From: Saprospiraceae bacterium
GTDB lineage: Bacteria; Bacteroidota; Bacteroidia; Chitinophagales; Saprospiraceae
Direction: 5' to 3'
NCBI GenBank assembly: GCA_016787285.1
Contig: JAEUUV010000207.1
Span: 1 to 45,560, forward strand
DNA length: 45,560 nucleotides
The notes under the pieces are model-generated. The model did no database searches. It was given only the letters and a program-made list of their open reading frames with translations, and had not been told where the DNA came from. A program made the translations under genes and the position numbers. Positions 29,098-37,338 of the stretch are shown here, piece after piece. Position 1 is the first letter of the stretch. Each line of letters opens with the position of its first letter.

Positions 29098-30708
29098 TTA
29101 AAATTTCAAAAGGCTTGCGAGATTATTCCCCACCACCTGCGCCACCCGCTGCCCGTCCATAGCCGCCGATAATATCCCGCCGGCATACCCGGCGCCCTCG
29201 CCGCAAGGGTAAAGCCCGACAACTTCCGGGTGCATAAGCGAAACCGGATCGCGCGGGATACGCACCGGTGCGCTGGTGCGGCTTTCCGTGCCTACCACCA
29301 CGGCTTCGGCGGTGTGGTAGCCGCGCATCATTTTCCCGAATTGAGCCAACCCGTCGCGCAGGCGTTTGTAAATAAACGGCGGAAGCAGCGTGTACAGCGG
29401 CGCCGGAAACAAGCCTGGAATATAGGAGGAGGCCGGAAGGTCGGCTGACAAACGTCCGGCGATGAAGTCGGGCAAACGCAGCGCCGGCGCTTTCTGGCTG
29501 CCGTCGCCGGCTTCGAACATGCGGCGCTCTACCTCGGCCTGAAACTCCAGGTGTGCAAACACGCCGTGTTTTTGCCAGTCCTGCAAATCTTCCGGCTCCA
29601 CGGCCACCACTACGCCGGAATTTGCAAAAGGTGAATCGCGCCGGCTCATGCTCATGCCGTTGGTCACGATTTCGCCGGGAGCAGTGGCGGCAGGCACGAT
29701 GAGGCCGCCCGGACACATGCAAAAGGAAAACACACCCCGTTCGCGCACCTGGCAGACCAGACTGTAACTCGCTGCAGGCAAGTGTTCGCCGCGCGGACTT
29801 TGGCGATATTGTGTGTTGTCCACCATTGTCTGGGGATGCTCCACCCGCACGCCCAGCGCAAAGGGTTTGGCCTCAATGCGGACATTCCGCATATGCAGGA
29901 GTCGGTAAATATCGCGGGCGGAATGGCCTGTGGCTAGAATGACGGCATCGGCAAGCCATTCCCGTGTGGTATTGCCGGCGCCGGTTTTTTCCGGCGAAAC
30001 ATCCTGTGTGACTACGCCCGCGATGCGGTTGTTTTTCAGGATAAAATCCATGACTAACTGCCCGAAATGCACCTCGCCACCGTAGTGGACGATGGTTTCG
30101 CGGATATTCTGCACTACGCCGGGCAGTTTGTTGGAGCCGATATGCGGATGCGCCTCGGTGAGGATGTCGGACTTGGCGCCGTGTTCCACCAGCAGGCGCA
30201 GGGCCTTGCGCAAGTCGCCTCGTTTGGCCGAGCGGGTGTACAGTTTGCCGTCGGAATAGGTGCCGGCGCCGCCTTCGCCGAAACAGTAATTGGAGTGCGG
30301 ATTTACTTCGCCGAACTGCTGGATAGCGCGCAGGTCGCGGCGGCGGGTGCGGGCGTCCTTGCCGCGGTCGAGTACTATGGGTTGGATGCCCAGTTCGATC
30401 AGTTCGAGTGCGGCGAAATAACCCGCCGGCCCGGCGCCGACGATGAGCACCCGACCGTGTTTGCCGTCCACAGGGCAAAAACCCTGAAGCAAGGCTGGTT
30501 CCGGGACAAACACCTCTCCGGGGCCGTACACGTCTGCCCGCAGGCGGAAAACGGGATCGCGTCCGCGGGCATCAAGCGAGGCTTTCAGAATCTCTACGTG
30601 CGAAATTTTTTCGAGGGAGAGACCCGTTTGCCGGGCGGCCTGTTGCCGCAAACGGGCATTGTCGTAGCGCTCCTCCGGGGGGAGTACAAGTTCGATTGTG
30701 GTGGGCAT
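29098..30708 (-). CDS. COG2509-type FAD-dependent dehydrogenase
   Basis: A 536-residue flavoprotein. An N-terminal accessory region of about 85 residues is followed by the FAD-binding motif VLIVGAGPAGYFAALEL at about 87-103. Later come FGEGGAGTYSDGKLYTR, a second nucleotide segment VILATGHSARD, and a C-terminal GLYPCGEGAGYAGGI(L)SAAMDG flavin-contact region. This is the pattern of the widespread uncharacterised FAD-dependent dehydrogenases (COG2509). The substrate is unknown. Confidence 0.88.
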   Translation of the reverse strand: MPTTIELVLPPEERYDNARLRQQAARQTGLSLEKISHVEILKASLDARGRDPVFRLRADVYGPGEVFVPEPALLQGFCPVDGKHGRVLIVGAGPAGYFAALELIELGIQPIVLDRGKDARTRRRDLRAIQQFGEVNPHSNYCFGEGGAGTYSDGKLYTRSAKRGDLRKALRLLVEHGAKSDILTEAHPHIGSNKLPGVVQNIRETIVHYGGEVHFGQLVMDFILKNNRIAGVVTQDVSPEKTGAGNTTREWLADAVILATGHSARDIYRLLHMRNVRIEAKPFALGVRVEHPQTMVDNTQYRQSPRGEHLPAASYSLVCQVRERGVFSFCMCPGGLIVPAATAPGEIVTNGMSMSRRDSPFANSGVVVAVEPEDLQDWQKHGVFAHLEFQAEVERRMFEAGDGSQKAPALRLPDFIAGRLSADLPASSYIPGLFPAPLYTLLPPFIYKRLRDGLAQFGKMMRGYHTAEAVVVGTESRTSAPVRIPRDPVSLMHPEVVGLYPCGEGAGYAGGILSAAMDGQRVAQVVGNNLASLLKF

Positions 30709-30744
30709 ATTGTGTTCCGTTTTTATCGGAAAAAAATATAGAAA

Positions 30745-31218
30745 TCACTCATCACTCTTGGGCGCCGGCTTTCGGCGAAGCGTTTTCGGTTTGTCGGTTT
30801 GTTCGGGCGTCCATTCAGCAGGGTCGAATTCGTAGATATCCGGCACGAATACTTTGATTGTGGTTTGTTCGACGAACTTGCTGGGTGTGCCCTGGCGGCG
30901 CACATCTTCGCGTTTGCGTTGTTTGGTGAAAATCCGAAGCAAATCGCCCGCCTTTTCCGACTCAAATTCATAGCGGCCTGCTTTGATCATGTCGTTCACA
31001 ATTTCGGGCGACGCATCCCAAACCTGAATATTGGCTTCGGTCAGCACGCTGTTCCCGGCCCAAATGTGAAGCTCCGGGTATGTGAAATTGACGATGTCCA
31101 ATGTGATGGTTTGCACGGAATCTACCTCAAAAACCTGGTACACGGTGCGTTCCATTTGCGCGGATACCCCTGTGGCAATCCAAAGGGCGCAAAGGGTAGG
31201 GATCAAACGGTTGCTCAT
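30745..31218 (-). CDS. Small secreted protein, paralogue of the next gene
   Basis: A 157-residue exported protein with a signal peptide (ending TGVSAQ). Its core has the pattern ELHIWAGNSVLTEANIQV, then MIKAGRYEFESEKAGDLLRIF, and TIKVFVPDIYEFD. The same order of segments appears in the protein encoded at 31333-31761 (DLKIWHQATIRVEISVDL, KVGRYDLSAENVNGELVV, YVIYVPKDMDVV). This layout resembles DUF4097-like putative adhesins. The start at 31218 begins the signal peptide; a -7 box TACTTTTG lies at 31240-31247 on the minus strand. Confidence 0.65.
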   Translation of the reverse strand: MSNRLIPTLCALWIATGVSAQMERTVYQVFEVDSVQTITLDIVNFTYPELHIWAGNSVLTEANIQVWDASPEIVNDMIKAGRYEFESEKAGDLLRIFTKQRKREDVRRQGTPSKFVEQTTIKVFVPDIYEFDPAEWTPEQTDKPKTLRRKPAPKSDE

Positions 31219-31239
31219 AGCGGTATAATCTTTTCGGGA

Positions 31240-31247
31240 CAAAAGTA
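31240..31247 (-). promoter_or_regulatory. -7 box TACTTTTG for the small secreted protein
   Basis: Minus-strand TACTTTTG is a perfect TAnnTTTG box 21 nt before the ATG at 31218. Confidence 0.5.
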
Positions 31248-31275
31248 CATCATTTGATCCCGGAGTACACTAAAA

Positions 31276-31305
31276 CGCCGGCAGCCGAAAAAACGGCAGC
31301 CGGCG
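31276..31305 (-). terminator. Intrinsic terminator between the two paralogues
   Basis: A GC-rich stem of 11 paired bases with one A-A mismatch encloses a 6-nt homopolymer loop. On the minus strand it is followed by TTTTAG. It lies 28 nt past the stop of the 31333-31761 gene, so the two paralogues are probably separate transcripts. Confidence 0.75.
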
Positions 31306-31332
31306 CAGGAGGTATCCGGGGGCGGGTGTGTT

Positions 31333-31761
31333 TTATTTGTTTTGGATATCGGCCAAGGCGGCAGCCGAGTTGAGCAAAACGACATCCATGTCTTTGGGCA
31401 CGTAGATCACATAGGAGAGGTTTTCCCGGAGTTTTTCACCTTTGACGCGCACAACGCGGTGCATGTTTGGAGATGTCACGACCAATTCGCCGTTTACATT
31501 TTCAGCGCTCAGGTCATACCGGCCAACCTTGGCAAGTTGGTCGAGCATGGAGGTACTGCCGGACGGCAAGTCTACGCTGATCTCGACGCGGATGGTAGCC
31601 TGATGCCAGATTTTAAGATCAATAGGCCCCGGCAGGTCGAATTTGATTCGCTCCGCTCCGTCTGTAGAGAACGGTTTCGTGAACGTTTTGCCGGGGTTTT
31701 GTGCCGAAACAATGCCCATAAGCATCAGCGATAGTGCGAGTACTGCAATATGTTTTGTCAT
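31333..31761 (-). CDS. Small secreted protein, DUF4097-like adhesin pattern
   Basis: A 142-residue exported protein with a signal peptide (about 1-20, ending GIVSAQ). The segment order matches the neighbour at 30745-31218, pointing to an old tandem duplication; see that entry. Strand-rich repeats with RVKGEKL and YVIYVPKDMDVV resemble putative autotransporter-adhesin head domains, but the protein is much shorter than typical members. It ends with a terminator at 31276-31305. Confidence 0.65.
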   Translation of the reverse strand: MTKHIAVLALSLMLMGIVSAQNPGKTFTKPFSTDGAERIKFDLPGPIDLKIWHQATIRVEISVDLPSGSTSMLDQLAKVGRYDLSAENVNGELVVTSPNMHRVVRVKGEKLRENLSYVIYVPKDMDVVLLNSAAALADIQNK

Positions 31762-31934
31762 GGCGGGTCTTGTTTTAAAATTGCTCCAAAATAAAGTGTT
31801 TGATCTGGAAAAAGCAAGTGTTTTGTAAAATTAAATTTTTATTAAAAACAAAAAAATGGAACCCTGTAAGGAAACTGCCTGACGGATTCGGATGCGTTCA
31901 AGTTTACTTAACGCGGGAAAACTCAGGTTTGCGT

Positions 31935-31942
31935 TACCTTTG
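31935..31942 (+). promoter_or_regulatory. -7 box TACCTTTG upstream of the PhoD-like gene
   Basis: A perfect TAnnTTTG box in the 289-nt gap before the phosphatase gene at 32051. The leader would be about 100 nt. TTTG at 31928-31931 is too close to be the -33 box. Nothing else recognisable was seen in 31762-32050, which is AT-rich at its left end. Confidence 0.45.
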
Positions 31943-32050
31943 ACGCCTTGACTACAAGAAGGTTAACCCGGCTCTGATCTATGGATTGGATTTTCCTTTA
32001 AGTGATTCACATTATCAGCGCCGGCACGTTTACTTATTTATTTTTCGCTT

Positions 32051-33394
32051 ATGATGCGCCCGTGTTTTCCCCTGCTTTTTACGCTGGTTCTTTTCGGCTA
32101 CCAGTCTGTCATGGCCCAAAACGAGTTGCTCCAGTCCGGCCCGATGCTTGGTTATGTGGATATGAAAGAGGCACTGTTGTGGACGCAAACTACCCGCGCG
32201 GCAACGGTGGAATTTGTGTACTGGGATAAAAACAACCCATCTGAAAAGTACGCGACCGACCCCGTCCGGACGGAAAAAAACACCGGCTATACAGCCAAAT
32301 GCATCGCCGACCGCGTGGAGCCGGGGCGGCAATATGTGTACGAGCTGCGTATCAACGGCAAGCCGGTAAAACTTTCGTATCCGACTGAATTCAAGACTCA
32401 GCCACTATGGGAATGGCGCACGGATCCGCCGAATTTTTCCCTGGCAACGGGTAGTTGTGCGTACGTCAATGAAACCGAGTACGACCGCCCGGGCAAGCCA
32501 TACGGAAGCAACTACCGCATATTCTCCACCATTGCGGCCCAAAAGCCTGATCTCATGCTTTGGCTTGGCGATAACACCTACCTGCGGGAGCCGGACTGGA
32601 CGACCAGAACGGGTGTCTTCCACCGGTTTACCCACAGCCGTTCCCTGCCCGAATTGCAACCCTTGCTGGCTTCGACCCAACACTACGCCATCTGGGATGA
32701 CCACGATTTCGGGCCTAATGACAGTGATGGTTCCTGGATACACAAAGACATTTCATGGGAGGCTTTCCGCGCATTTTGGGGTAACCCCACCTTTGGCGTG
32801 AACGGGCAAAAAGGCTGTACTACGTGGTTTCAGTACGCGGATGTAGATTTTTTTCTGCTAGACAACCGGACATTCCGCACGCCAAACGACTGCGAATCAT
32901 GCCCCCGTACCATGCTGGGCCGGGAGCAACTGGATTGGTTTAAAGCCGCACTGGCAGCAAGCACCGCTCCGTTTAAGGTAGTTGCTATCGGCGGGCAGGT
33001 GCTGAGCACTCAGAAATTGAACGAACGATACATCAATCTGTTTCCGGCCGAACGGGACAGTATCCTGGCACATATCGAACGCGAGGATATCAAAGGCGTA
33101 ATTTTCCTCACAGGCGACGTACATCTGACCGAGTTCAGCGCCCTGAAAAATGCCCGCGGAAACTGGGTATACGACCTTACTACATCGCCGCTGACATCGG
33201 GAGTGAACACCTACGGGAAACCGGACGACAATGCGCTTCGGGTGGACGGCACCCTCGTCATGGAGCATAACTTTTCGATACTGAACTTTTCCGGCCCTCG
33301 TAAAGAGCGGCGTTTAGAAATAAAAGTAGTCAACGCCGAGGGCAAAGAACTTTGGAAAAAGACGATTCTTCCTAACGGAGCATTAGAGGAGTAA
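32051..33394 (+). CDS. PhoD-like alkaline phosphatase family protein
   Basis: A 447-residue exported metallophosphatase with a signal peptide (about 1-23, ending SVMAQ). An N-terminal Fn3-like region with MKEALLWTQTTRAATVEF is followed by the PhoD catalytic domain. That domain has LMLWLGDNTYL, HYAIWDDHDFGPND and VIFLTGDVHLTEF, which supply the metal ligands. Family members cleave phosphodiesters and phosphomonoesters in the periplasm or outside the cell. The gene is 14 nt upstream of gpsA, suggesting co-transcription, though no functional link is obvious. Confidence 0.9.
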   Translation: MMRPCFPLLFTLVLFGYQSVMAQNELLQSGPMLGYVDMKEALLWTQTTRAATVEFVYWDKNNPSEKYATDPVRTEKNTGYTAKCIADRVEPGRQYVYELRINGKPVKLSYPTEFKTQPLWEWRTDPPNFSLATGSCAYVNETEYDRPGKPYGSNYRIFSTIAAQKPDLMLWLGDNTYLREPDWTTRTGVFHRFTHSRSLPELQPLLASTQHYAIWDDHDFGPNDSDGSWIHKDISWEAFRAFWGNPTFGVNGQKGCTTWFQYADVDFFLLDNRTFRTPNDCESCPRTMLGREQLDWFKAALAASTAPFKVVAIGGQVLSTQKLNERYINLFPAERDSILAHIEREDIKGVIFLTGDVHLTEFSALKNARGNWVYDLTTSPLTSGVNTYGKPDDNALRVDGTLVMEHNFSILNFSGPRKERRLEIKVVNAEGKELWKKTILPNGALEE

Positions 33395-33408
33395 GCAACA
33401 CTGAAAAC

Positions 33409-34458
33409 ATGGATTCAACAAAAAAACCGGTCGGGGTAATTGGTGCGGGCAGTTTCGGCACCACCGTGGCCAATATTCTGGCACAAAATGCCGATGTTTT
33501 GCTGTTTAGCAGGAAGGATGAAATCGTGGAAACGATCAACCGGACACACCGGCACCTGGGCGTGCAACTCTCGCCGCGCATTGTAGCTACCAGCCATTTG
33601 GAAGAACTGGCGCACAACTGTGTGCTGCTGTTCCCGATCGTACCGTCTACGACTTTCCGCCGGATGATGCAAGCGCTGGGGCCACACCTGCGTCCGCACC
33701 ATATCGTGATTCACGGGACTAAAGGTTTTGACCTGAAGGACATGGAAGAGGACGACCTGAATACCCCGGGCATCGTGGTTACCCGCGCCAATGTGCGCAC
33801 CATGAGCGAGGTCGTGCTGGAGGAAAGCAGCGTGGCCCGGGTAGGGTGTCTGTCAGGCCCGAATCTGGCTGCCGAAATCATGGCCGGACAGCCGGCAGCC
33901 ACACTCGTGGGCAGCCGCTTCCGGGAGGTGATTCAGGCCGGACAGAATGCGCTGAACAGCCCCCGCTTCCGGGTATTCGGTTCGTACGATTTGCTGGGCG
34001 CGGAACTGGCCGGAGCGCTGAAGAATATTATTGCCGTTGGGTCGGGTGTGCTCGGCGGACTGGGGCTGGGGCGAAATATCCAGGGGCTGCTGATTGCCCG
34101 GGGACTGGCCGAGATGGTGTATTTTGGGAAATCACTCGGAGCCACCAGTCAGGCGTTCATCGGCGTGGCCGGCATCGGCGATCTGGTAGCAACCGCCACC
34201 AGCGCCAACAGCCGGAACTATACCTTCGGAACCCGTCTGGCTATGGGCGAAACTGCCGCACAAATCCGGGAAACTATGCCCGAACTGGCTGAGGGGGTAA
34301 GAACCTTGCGCATTGCGCACCAACTGGCACGGCAGTACAAGCTGCACGTGCCCATCACGTCCACGCTACACGGCGTAGTCTTCGAAGGATTGCCGGTAGA
34401 AAAAGCCCTGGAGTACCTGATGAGTTACCCGTATGCGATTGACGTGGATTTTCTGTAG
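33409..34458 (+). CDS. gpsA: NAD(P)-dependent glycerol-3-phosphate dehydrogenase
   Basis: A 349-residue cytoplasmic enzyme making sn-glycerol-3-phosphate for phospholipids. The N-terminal Rossmann motif is GVIGAGSFGTTVANIL (about 9-24). The catalytic helix is ELAGALKNIIAVGSGVLGGL with the conserved lysine, followed by FIGVAGIGDLVATATSANSRNY. Length and motif order are standard. It follows the PhoD-like gene by 14 nt. Confidence 0.95.
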   Translation: MDSTKKPVGVIGAGSFGTTVANILAQNADVLLFSRKDEIVETINRTHRHLGVQLSPRIVATSHLEELAHNCVLLFPIVPSTTFRRMMQALGPHLRPHHIVIHGTKGFDLKDMEEDDLNTPGIVVTRANVRTMSEVVLEESSVARVGCLSGPNLAAEIMAGQPAATLVGSRFREVIQAGQNALNSPRFRVFGSYDLLGAELAGALKNIIAVGSGVLGGLGLGRNIQGLLIARGLAEMVYFGKSLGATSQAFIGVAGIGDLVATATSANSRNYTFGTRLAMGETAAQIRETMPELAEGVRTLRIAHQLARQYKLHVPITSTLHGVVFEGLPVEKALEYLMSYPYAIDVDFL

Positions 34459-34538
34459 CCGACGAACATGGGAACGACGCCGGAATCCTCCTCACGCCAT
34501 TCCCTGACAGGCAATCACCCAATATCTGAATTCAATTC

Positions 34539-34571
34539 AACCAGAAACCTGCTAACCCAAAACCAGAAACC
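34539..34571. repeat. Two AACCAGAAACC units between gpsA and the NifU-like gene
   Basis: AACCAGAAACC occurs at 34539-34549 and 34561-34571, in the gap between two convergent genes. The same unit occurs twice at 37311-37336, again just past a minus-strand gene end. Confidence 0.8.
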
Positions 34572-34574
34572 TTT

Positions 34575-35192
34575 TTACCCCATTTCCTGCACGACTTCCG
34601 TCACCTCCGGCACCATACGTTTCAGCATACCTTCGATGCCGGCTTTCAACGTAACGGTGGAGGAGGGGCAGCCGCTGCAGGAGCCTTGCATGGTCACGAA
34701 CACGCGACCTTTTTCGAAGGCTTTGAATTCGATGTTGCCACCGTCCATCTCCACGGCAGGTTTGACGTACGTGTCAATCAGTTCTTTTACTTTCCGGGCA
34801 ATCTCCCCGTCTTCGCCTGAAAACTGTGCGGCATTGCTGTGCGCCATCTGCGCGTCCCAGTATTCGGTGAAGCCCTCGCGTACCACCTCGCCCCCGTTTT
34901 CCACGTATTCCTTGATGAACTCTTTCAACTTGAGCATGATCTCAGCCCAATCGTAGTTCATCTCCTTGGTGACGGTGACGTAGTTGTTGTTGAAATACAC
35001 GCTCTTGACGTAGGGCAGTTCCATGAGCGTGTTGGCCATGGGACTCCACTCGGCAGCCAGATCTTTTTCCTTGAAATCGGCAATGCCCCGGTACAGGAGG
35101 CGATTGGTGACATATTTGAGTGCCTCCGGGTTGGGTGTTTGCTCGGTGTAGAGCATGACCGGACTTTTTACGGCAGGTGCAGCAGGTTCCAT
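34575..35192 (-). CDS. NifU-like iron-sulfur scaffold protein
   Basis: A 205-residue Nfu/NifU-family protein. An N-terminal Nfu domain (about 12-95, PNPEALKYVTNRLLY) is followed by a C-terminal NifU domain (about 130-200) with the cluster-binding CSGC in GSCSGCPSSTVTLKAGIEGM. It carries and transfers Fe-S clusters to target enzymes. The ATG at 35192 fits a -7 box at 35226-35233; an upstream in-frame start at 35240 would begin within or above that box. Confidence 0.92.
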   Translation of the reverse strand: MEPAAPAVKSPVMLYTEQTPNPEALKYVTNRLLYRGIADFKEKDLAAEWSPMANTLMELPYVKSVYFNNNYVTVTKEMNYDWAEIMLKLKEFIKEYVENGGEVVREGFTEYWDAQMAHSNAAQFSGEDGEIARKVKELIDTYVKPAVEMDGGNIEFKAFEKGRVFVTMQGSCSGCPSSTVTLKAGIEGMLKRMVPEVTEVVQEMG

Positions 35193-35225
35193 ATTTGTTA
35201 TCCTTGTGTTTGGATTAATTCCAGG

Positions 35226-35233
35226 CAAAAGTA
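35226..35233 (-). promoter_or_regulatory. -7 box TACTTTTG for the NifU-like gene
   Basis: Minus-strand TACTTTTG is a perfect TAnnTTTG box 33 nt before the ATG at 35192. Confidence 0.5.
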
Positions 35234-35264
35234 ACAACACCTCCCGGATTCGGTTCAGGCAGTT

Positions 35265-35561
35265 TTACATTTTGAAAAAAACAGTGCCATCCGGCAACGC
35301 GTATATGTGCACGGTGGGGTATCGGAAAAGGATGTTTGCGAAAACAATATGGTAGTCTTTTGCCGTGATATTACCGGCATCCGCCGGGTTAAGATGCAGC
35401 TGCTGAAGCCGGCGAAAAATATTTTCCGGTATCTGAGTATCGTAACTCAGGGCTTTTAACCGCACCTGCAACGGGCAGGCTTCCAACACCTGAATGAGCT
35501 GAGCGAGCAGTCTCGAGAGGTAAAATTTGTCCTGAATGCGGGCCGGATATATGCGTTTCAT
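35265..35561 (-). CDS. Hypothetical 98-residue protein
   Basis: A small soluble protein with no signal peptide or recognised domain. It is rich in arginine and leucine in its first half (MKRIYPARIQDKFYLSRLLA) and ends in short strands. It follows comF by 21 nt on the same strand and is probably co-transcribed. The close spacing and clean start support a real gene; the function is unknown. Confidence 0.6.
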   Translation of the reverse strand: MKRIYPARIQDKFYLSRLLAQLIQVLEACPLQVRLKALSYDTQIPENIFRRLQQLHLNPADAGNITAKDYHIVFANILFRYPTVHIYALPDGTVFFKM

Positions 35562-35582
35562 GGCTGCTGTTTTTTCAAAATT

Positions 35583-36299
35583 CTAATGCACGGCTATAGC
35601 GATGGTGGCCATGCTCAGCTGTACGGACGGCACGTCGAGCAGCGCGCTCCCGCAGGCTTCCAGGGTTGCACCGGTGGTCAGCACATCATCTACCAGAAGC
35701 AGGTGCTTTCCCCGGATGCGGTCGGGCTGTTGTACGGCGAATACCTCCTGAACATTGTCAAAGCGAGCCATACGTTTCTTCCGTGTTTGCGACTCGGACT
35801 GCGCTGTGCGAATCAGCACATTGGTCATCACGGGTACCTGGAGCGCATCTGCCAGCCCCCTGGCCAGCATGGCGCTTTGGTTGTACCCCCTCAGGTGTTC
35901 TTTTTTGGGGTGAAGCGGCACCGGCACAATGCCCTCAAGTTCCTGGTAAAACGGGGATTGCTTCAGCAAACGTCCGTAGACATTCCCGAGACGTACCCCG
36001 ATCTCCGCCTGATTCTGGTACTTCAACCGGTGCAGCGCCTTTTGGATGGGGCTTTTCCTGCTGAAATAATACAAGGCGGAGCCGGTTACAATCGGCAAAC
36101 GTCCCCAAAACCGTTCGGTGAATGCGTTTGACTGCACTAAATGCATATCCGTCGGATGCAGTTTTCGGCGGCAGGACAGGCAAAAGCAGTGTCCGCTGCC
36201 GGGCAGGTCATGTTCGCAGCCGACACACAAGTTTGGGTAAAGCAGGTGGAGCAAGCCCGCGCATAGTTCGCTCCAGTTTGGGGGTGTAATTCGCATCAT
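35583..36299 (-). CDS. comF: ComF family phosphoribosyltransferase-like protein
   Basis: A 238-residue ComF-family protein. An N-terminal zinc-ribbon-like region has four cysteines in CVGCEHDLPGSGHCFCLSC. The phosphoribosyltransferase domain has the PRPP loop LLLVDDVLTTGATLEACG and a LRGYNQSAMLARGLA helix. ComF homologues are linked to DNA uptake, but many act elsewhere. The start at 36299 has a TACTTTTG -7 box at 36312-36319 on the minus strand. The frame is open further upstream to 36422, but those residues show no family similarity. Confidence 0.9.
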   Translation of the reverse strand: MMRITPPNWSELCAGLLHLLYPNLCVGCEHDLPGSGHCFCLSCRRKLHPTDMHLVQSNAFTERFWGRLPIVTGSALYYFSRKSPIQKALHRLKYQNQAEIGVRLGNVYGRLLKQSPFYQELEGIVPVPLHPKKEHLRGYNQSAMLARGLADALQVPVMTNVLIRTAQSESQTRKKRMARFDNVQEVFAVQQPDRIRGKHLLLVDDVLTTGATLEACGSALLDVPSVQLSMATIAIAVH

Positions 36300-36311
36300 A
36301 ATTTTTTTTAC

Positions 36312-36319
36312 CAAAAGTA
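36312..36319 (-). promoter_or_regulatory. -7 box TACTTTTG for comF
   Basis: Minus-strand TACTTTTG is a perfect TAnnTTTG box 12 nt before the ATG at 36299. The short distance implies a very short leader. Confidence 0.45.
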
Positions 36320-36496
36320 GGCAGAGTAGCGCCGCGCGGCCATCCCCGGTAACACATTCAAATAAATTTAATGTGGCTGATTGGCGCCGTCGCTGAGGCA
36401 CTATCGAAGGATTGGAGGCCAAAAAACGAAGCAGCCCGATACACGGTGAACGCCGTTTTCAGGGCCTGAAAAACTCGTTTTTAAAAAACCGCTCTG

Positions 36497-36551
36497 CACA
36501 GTTACAGGCGAAAATGACATAGTTACAAGCTGAACCTACATAGTTACAAGC
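36497..36551 (+). promoter_or_regulatory. Three iterons with an exact 21-bp period
   Basis: CACAGTTACAGGC at 36497-36509, CATAGTTACAAGC at 36518-36530 and CATAGTTACAAGC at 36539-36551 are direct repeats. Each start is 21 bp from the next, two turns of the DNA helix. They lie 65 nt before the start of the 141-residue unknown protein, in the 317-nt gap that also holds the comF promoter. Evenly phased iterons of this type are usually protein-binding sites. No TAnnTTTG box was seen for the downstream gene. Confidence 0.7.
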
Positions 36552-36616
36552 TCGCTCTTGTGCGAATGACCCGGCCGGACGAAACTCGCTCATCGTTTAA
36601 TAAAAAAATGTAAACC

Positions 36617-37042
36617 ATGAAACGAGTTGCACTTTCCGATTTCCCCGACATGAAGTCGCTCTCCTGGGCGCTCGACCAGGCGCTGTTTCTCCTGGCCAAT
36701 TCCTCCTACGCATTCCGGGGTTCGGACCTTTGCCGAATCGTGGGCATTCGTCCTACCGAGTTGACACGTATGAAACTTGCCCACGCCAACCCCGGCTACT
36801 GCCGGATCGTCTGCCGGCGACTGCTGTATAATCTACTGCGGTATTTGTTCGAGCATTACTCCGGTCTTTCTGCATGGAAAATGAAAGATGGCCGCTTTGT
36901 GATCCGCCTCGCTAAAACATCGTCCGGCAAAAAGATTGTCCATCCTCCCGCTCGGGATTTGCCAACAATAAAACTGCCAAAGCGGGGTGATCCCAAGCCC
37001 GGCTCGACGCGGTGGTTTTTGACTCAAGCCGGTCTGAATTAA
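36617..37042 (+). CDS. Unknown 141-residue protein, possibly DNA-binding
   Basis: A basic soluble protein that I do not recognise. Residues about 32-60 (YAFRGSDLCRIVGIRPTELT and what follows) have a helix-turn-helix-like rhythm, then a second helical stretch rich in arginine (CRRLLYNLLRYLFEHY). The C-terminal 40 residues are lysine- and proline-rich. Three phased iterons lie just upstream, which suggests, but does not show, an autoregulated DNA-binding protein. It has no signal peptide. The GC-rich element copy B follows the gene. Confidence 0.6.
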   Translation: MKRVALSDFPDMKSLSWALDQALFLLANSSYAFRGSDLCRIVGIRPTELTRMKLAHANPGYCRIVCRRLLYNLLRYLFEHYSGLSAWKMKDGRFVIRLAKTSSGKKIVHPPARDLPTIKLPKRGDPKPGSTRWFLTQAGLN

Positions 37043-37151
37043 CTTCTTTCACTCCGGAGTAAACGTAATACCCGCCCCTGAGAAAACAGTCACTTAGCTG
37101 CGCCAGGCAGCCATGCTACCTTCAGGATAAACCCTGCCGTATTGCGGGCAG

Positions 37152-37258
37152 CGAGGGCGGGGACAAGCCCCCCCAACGATGCAAAAGGCTTAACTCCACC
37201 TAAATTATCCATACAGACCGGTTGGGGCGGGGCTTGTCCCCGCCCAACCGCGAGCAGA
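37152..37258. repeat. GC-rich palindromic MITE-like element, copy B
   Basis: Two GC-rich arms with GGCGGGGACAAGCC and its complement surround a centre that matches the centre of copy A (15171-15295) in the opposite orientation, sharing CCTAAATTrTCCATrCA. The right flank also resembles that of copy A (GGTTGTTT, GCGGATwGTCAT). The gap 37043-37338 holds nothing else apart from the AACCAGAAACC units at its right end. Confidence 0.75.
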
Positions 37259-37310
37259 AAACATCGGTTGTTTCGTAAAGGCGGATAGTCATATCCCCAA
37301 ATGTAGAACA

Positions 37311-37336
37311 AACCAGAAACCCTCCAACCAGAAACC
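37311..37336. repeat. Two AACCAGAAACC units
   Basis: AACCAGAAACC at 37311-37321 and 37326-37336, just past the stop of the minus-strand CarboxypepD_reg gene. They match the pair at 34539-34571. Confidence 0.8.
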
Positions 37337-37338
37337 CT

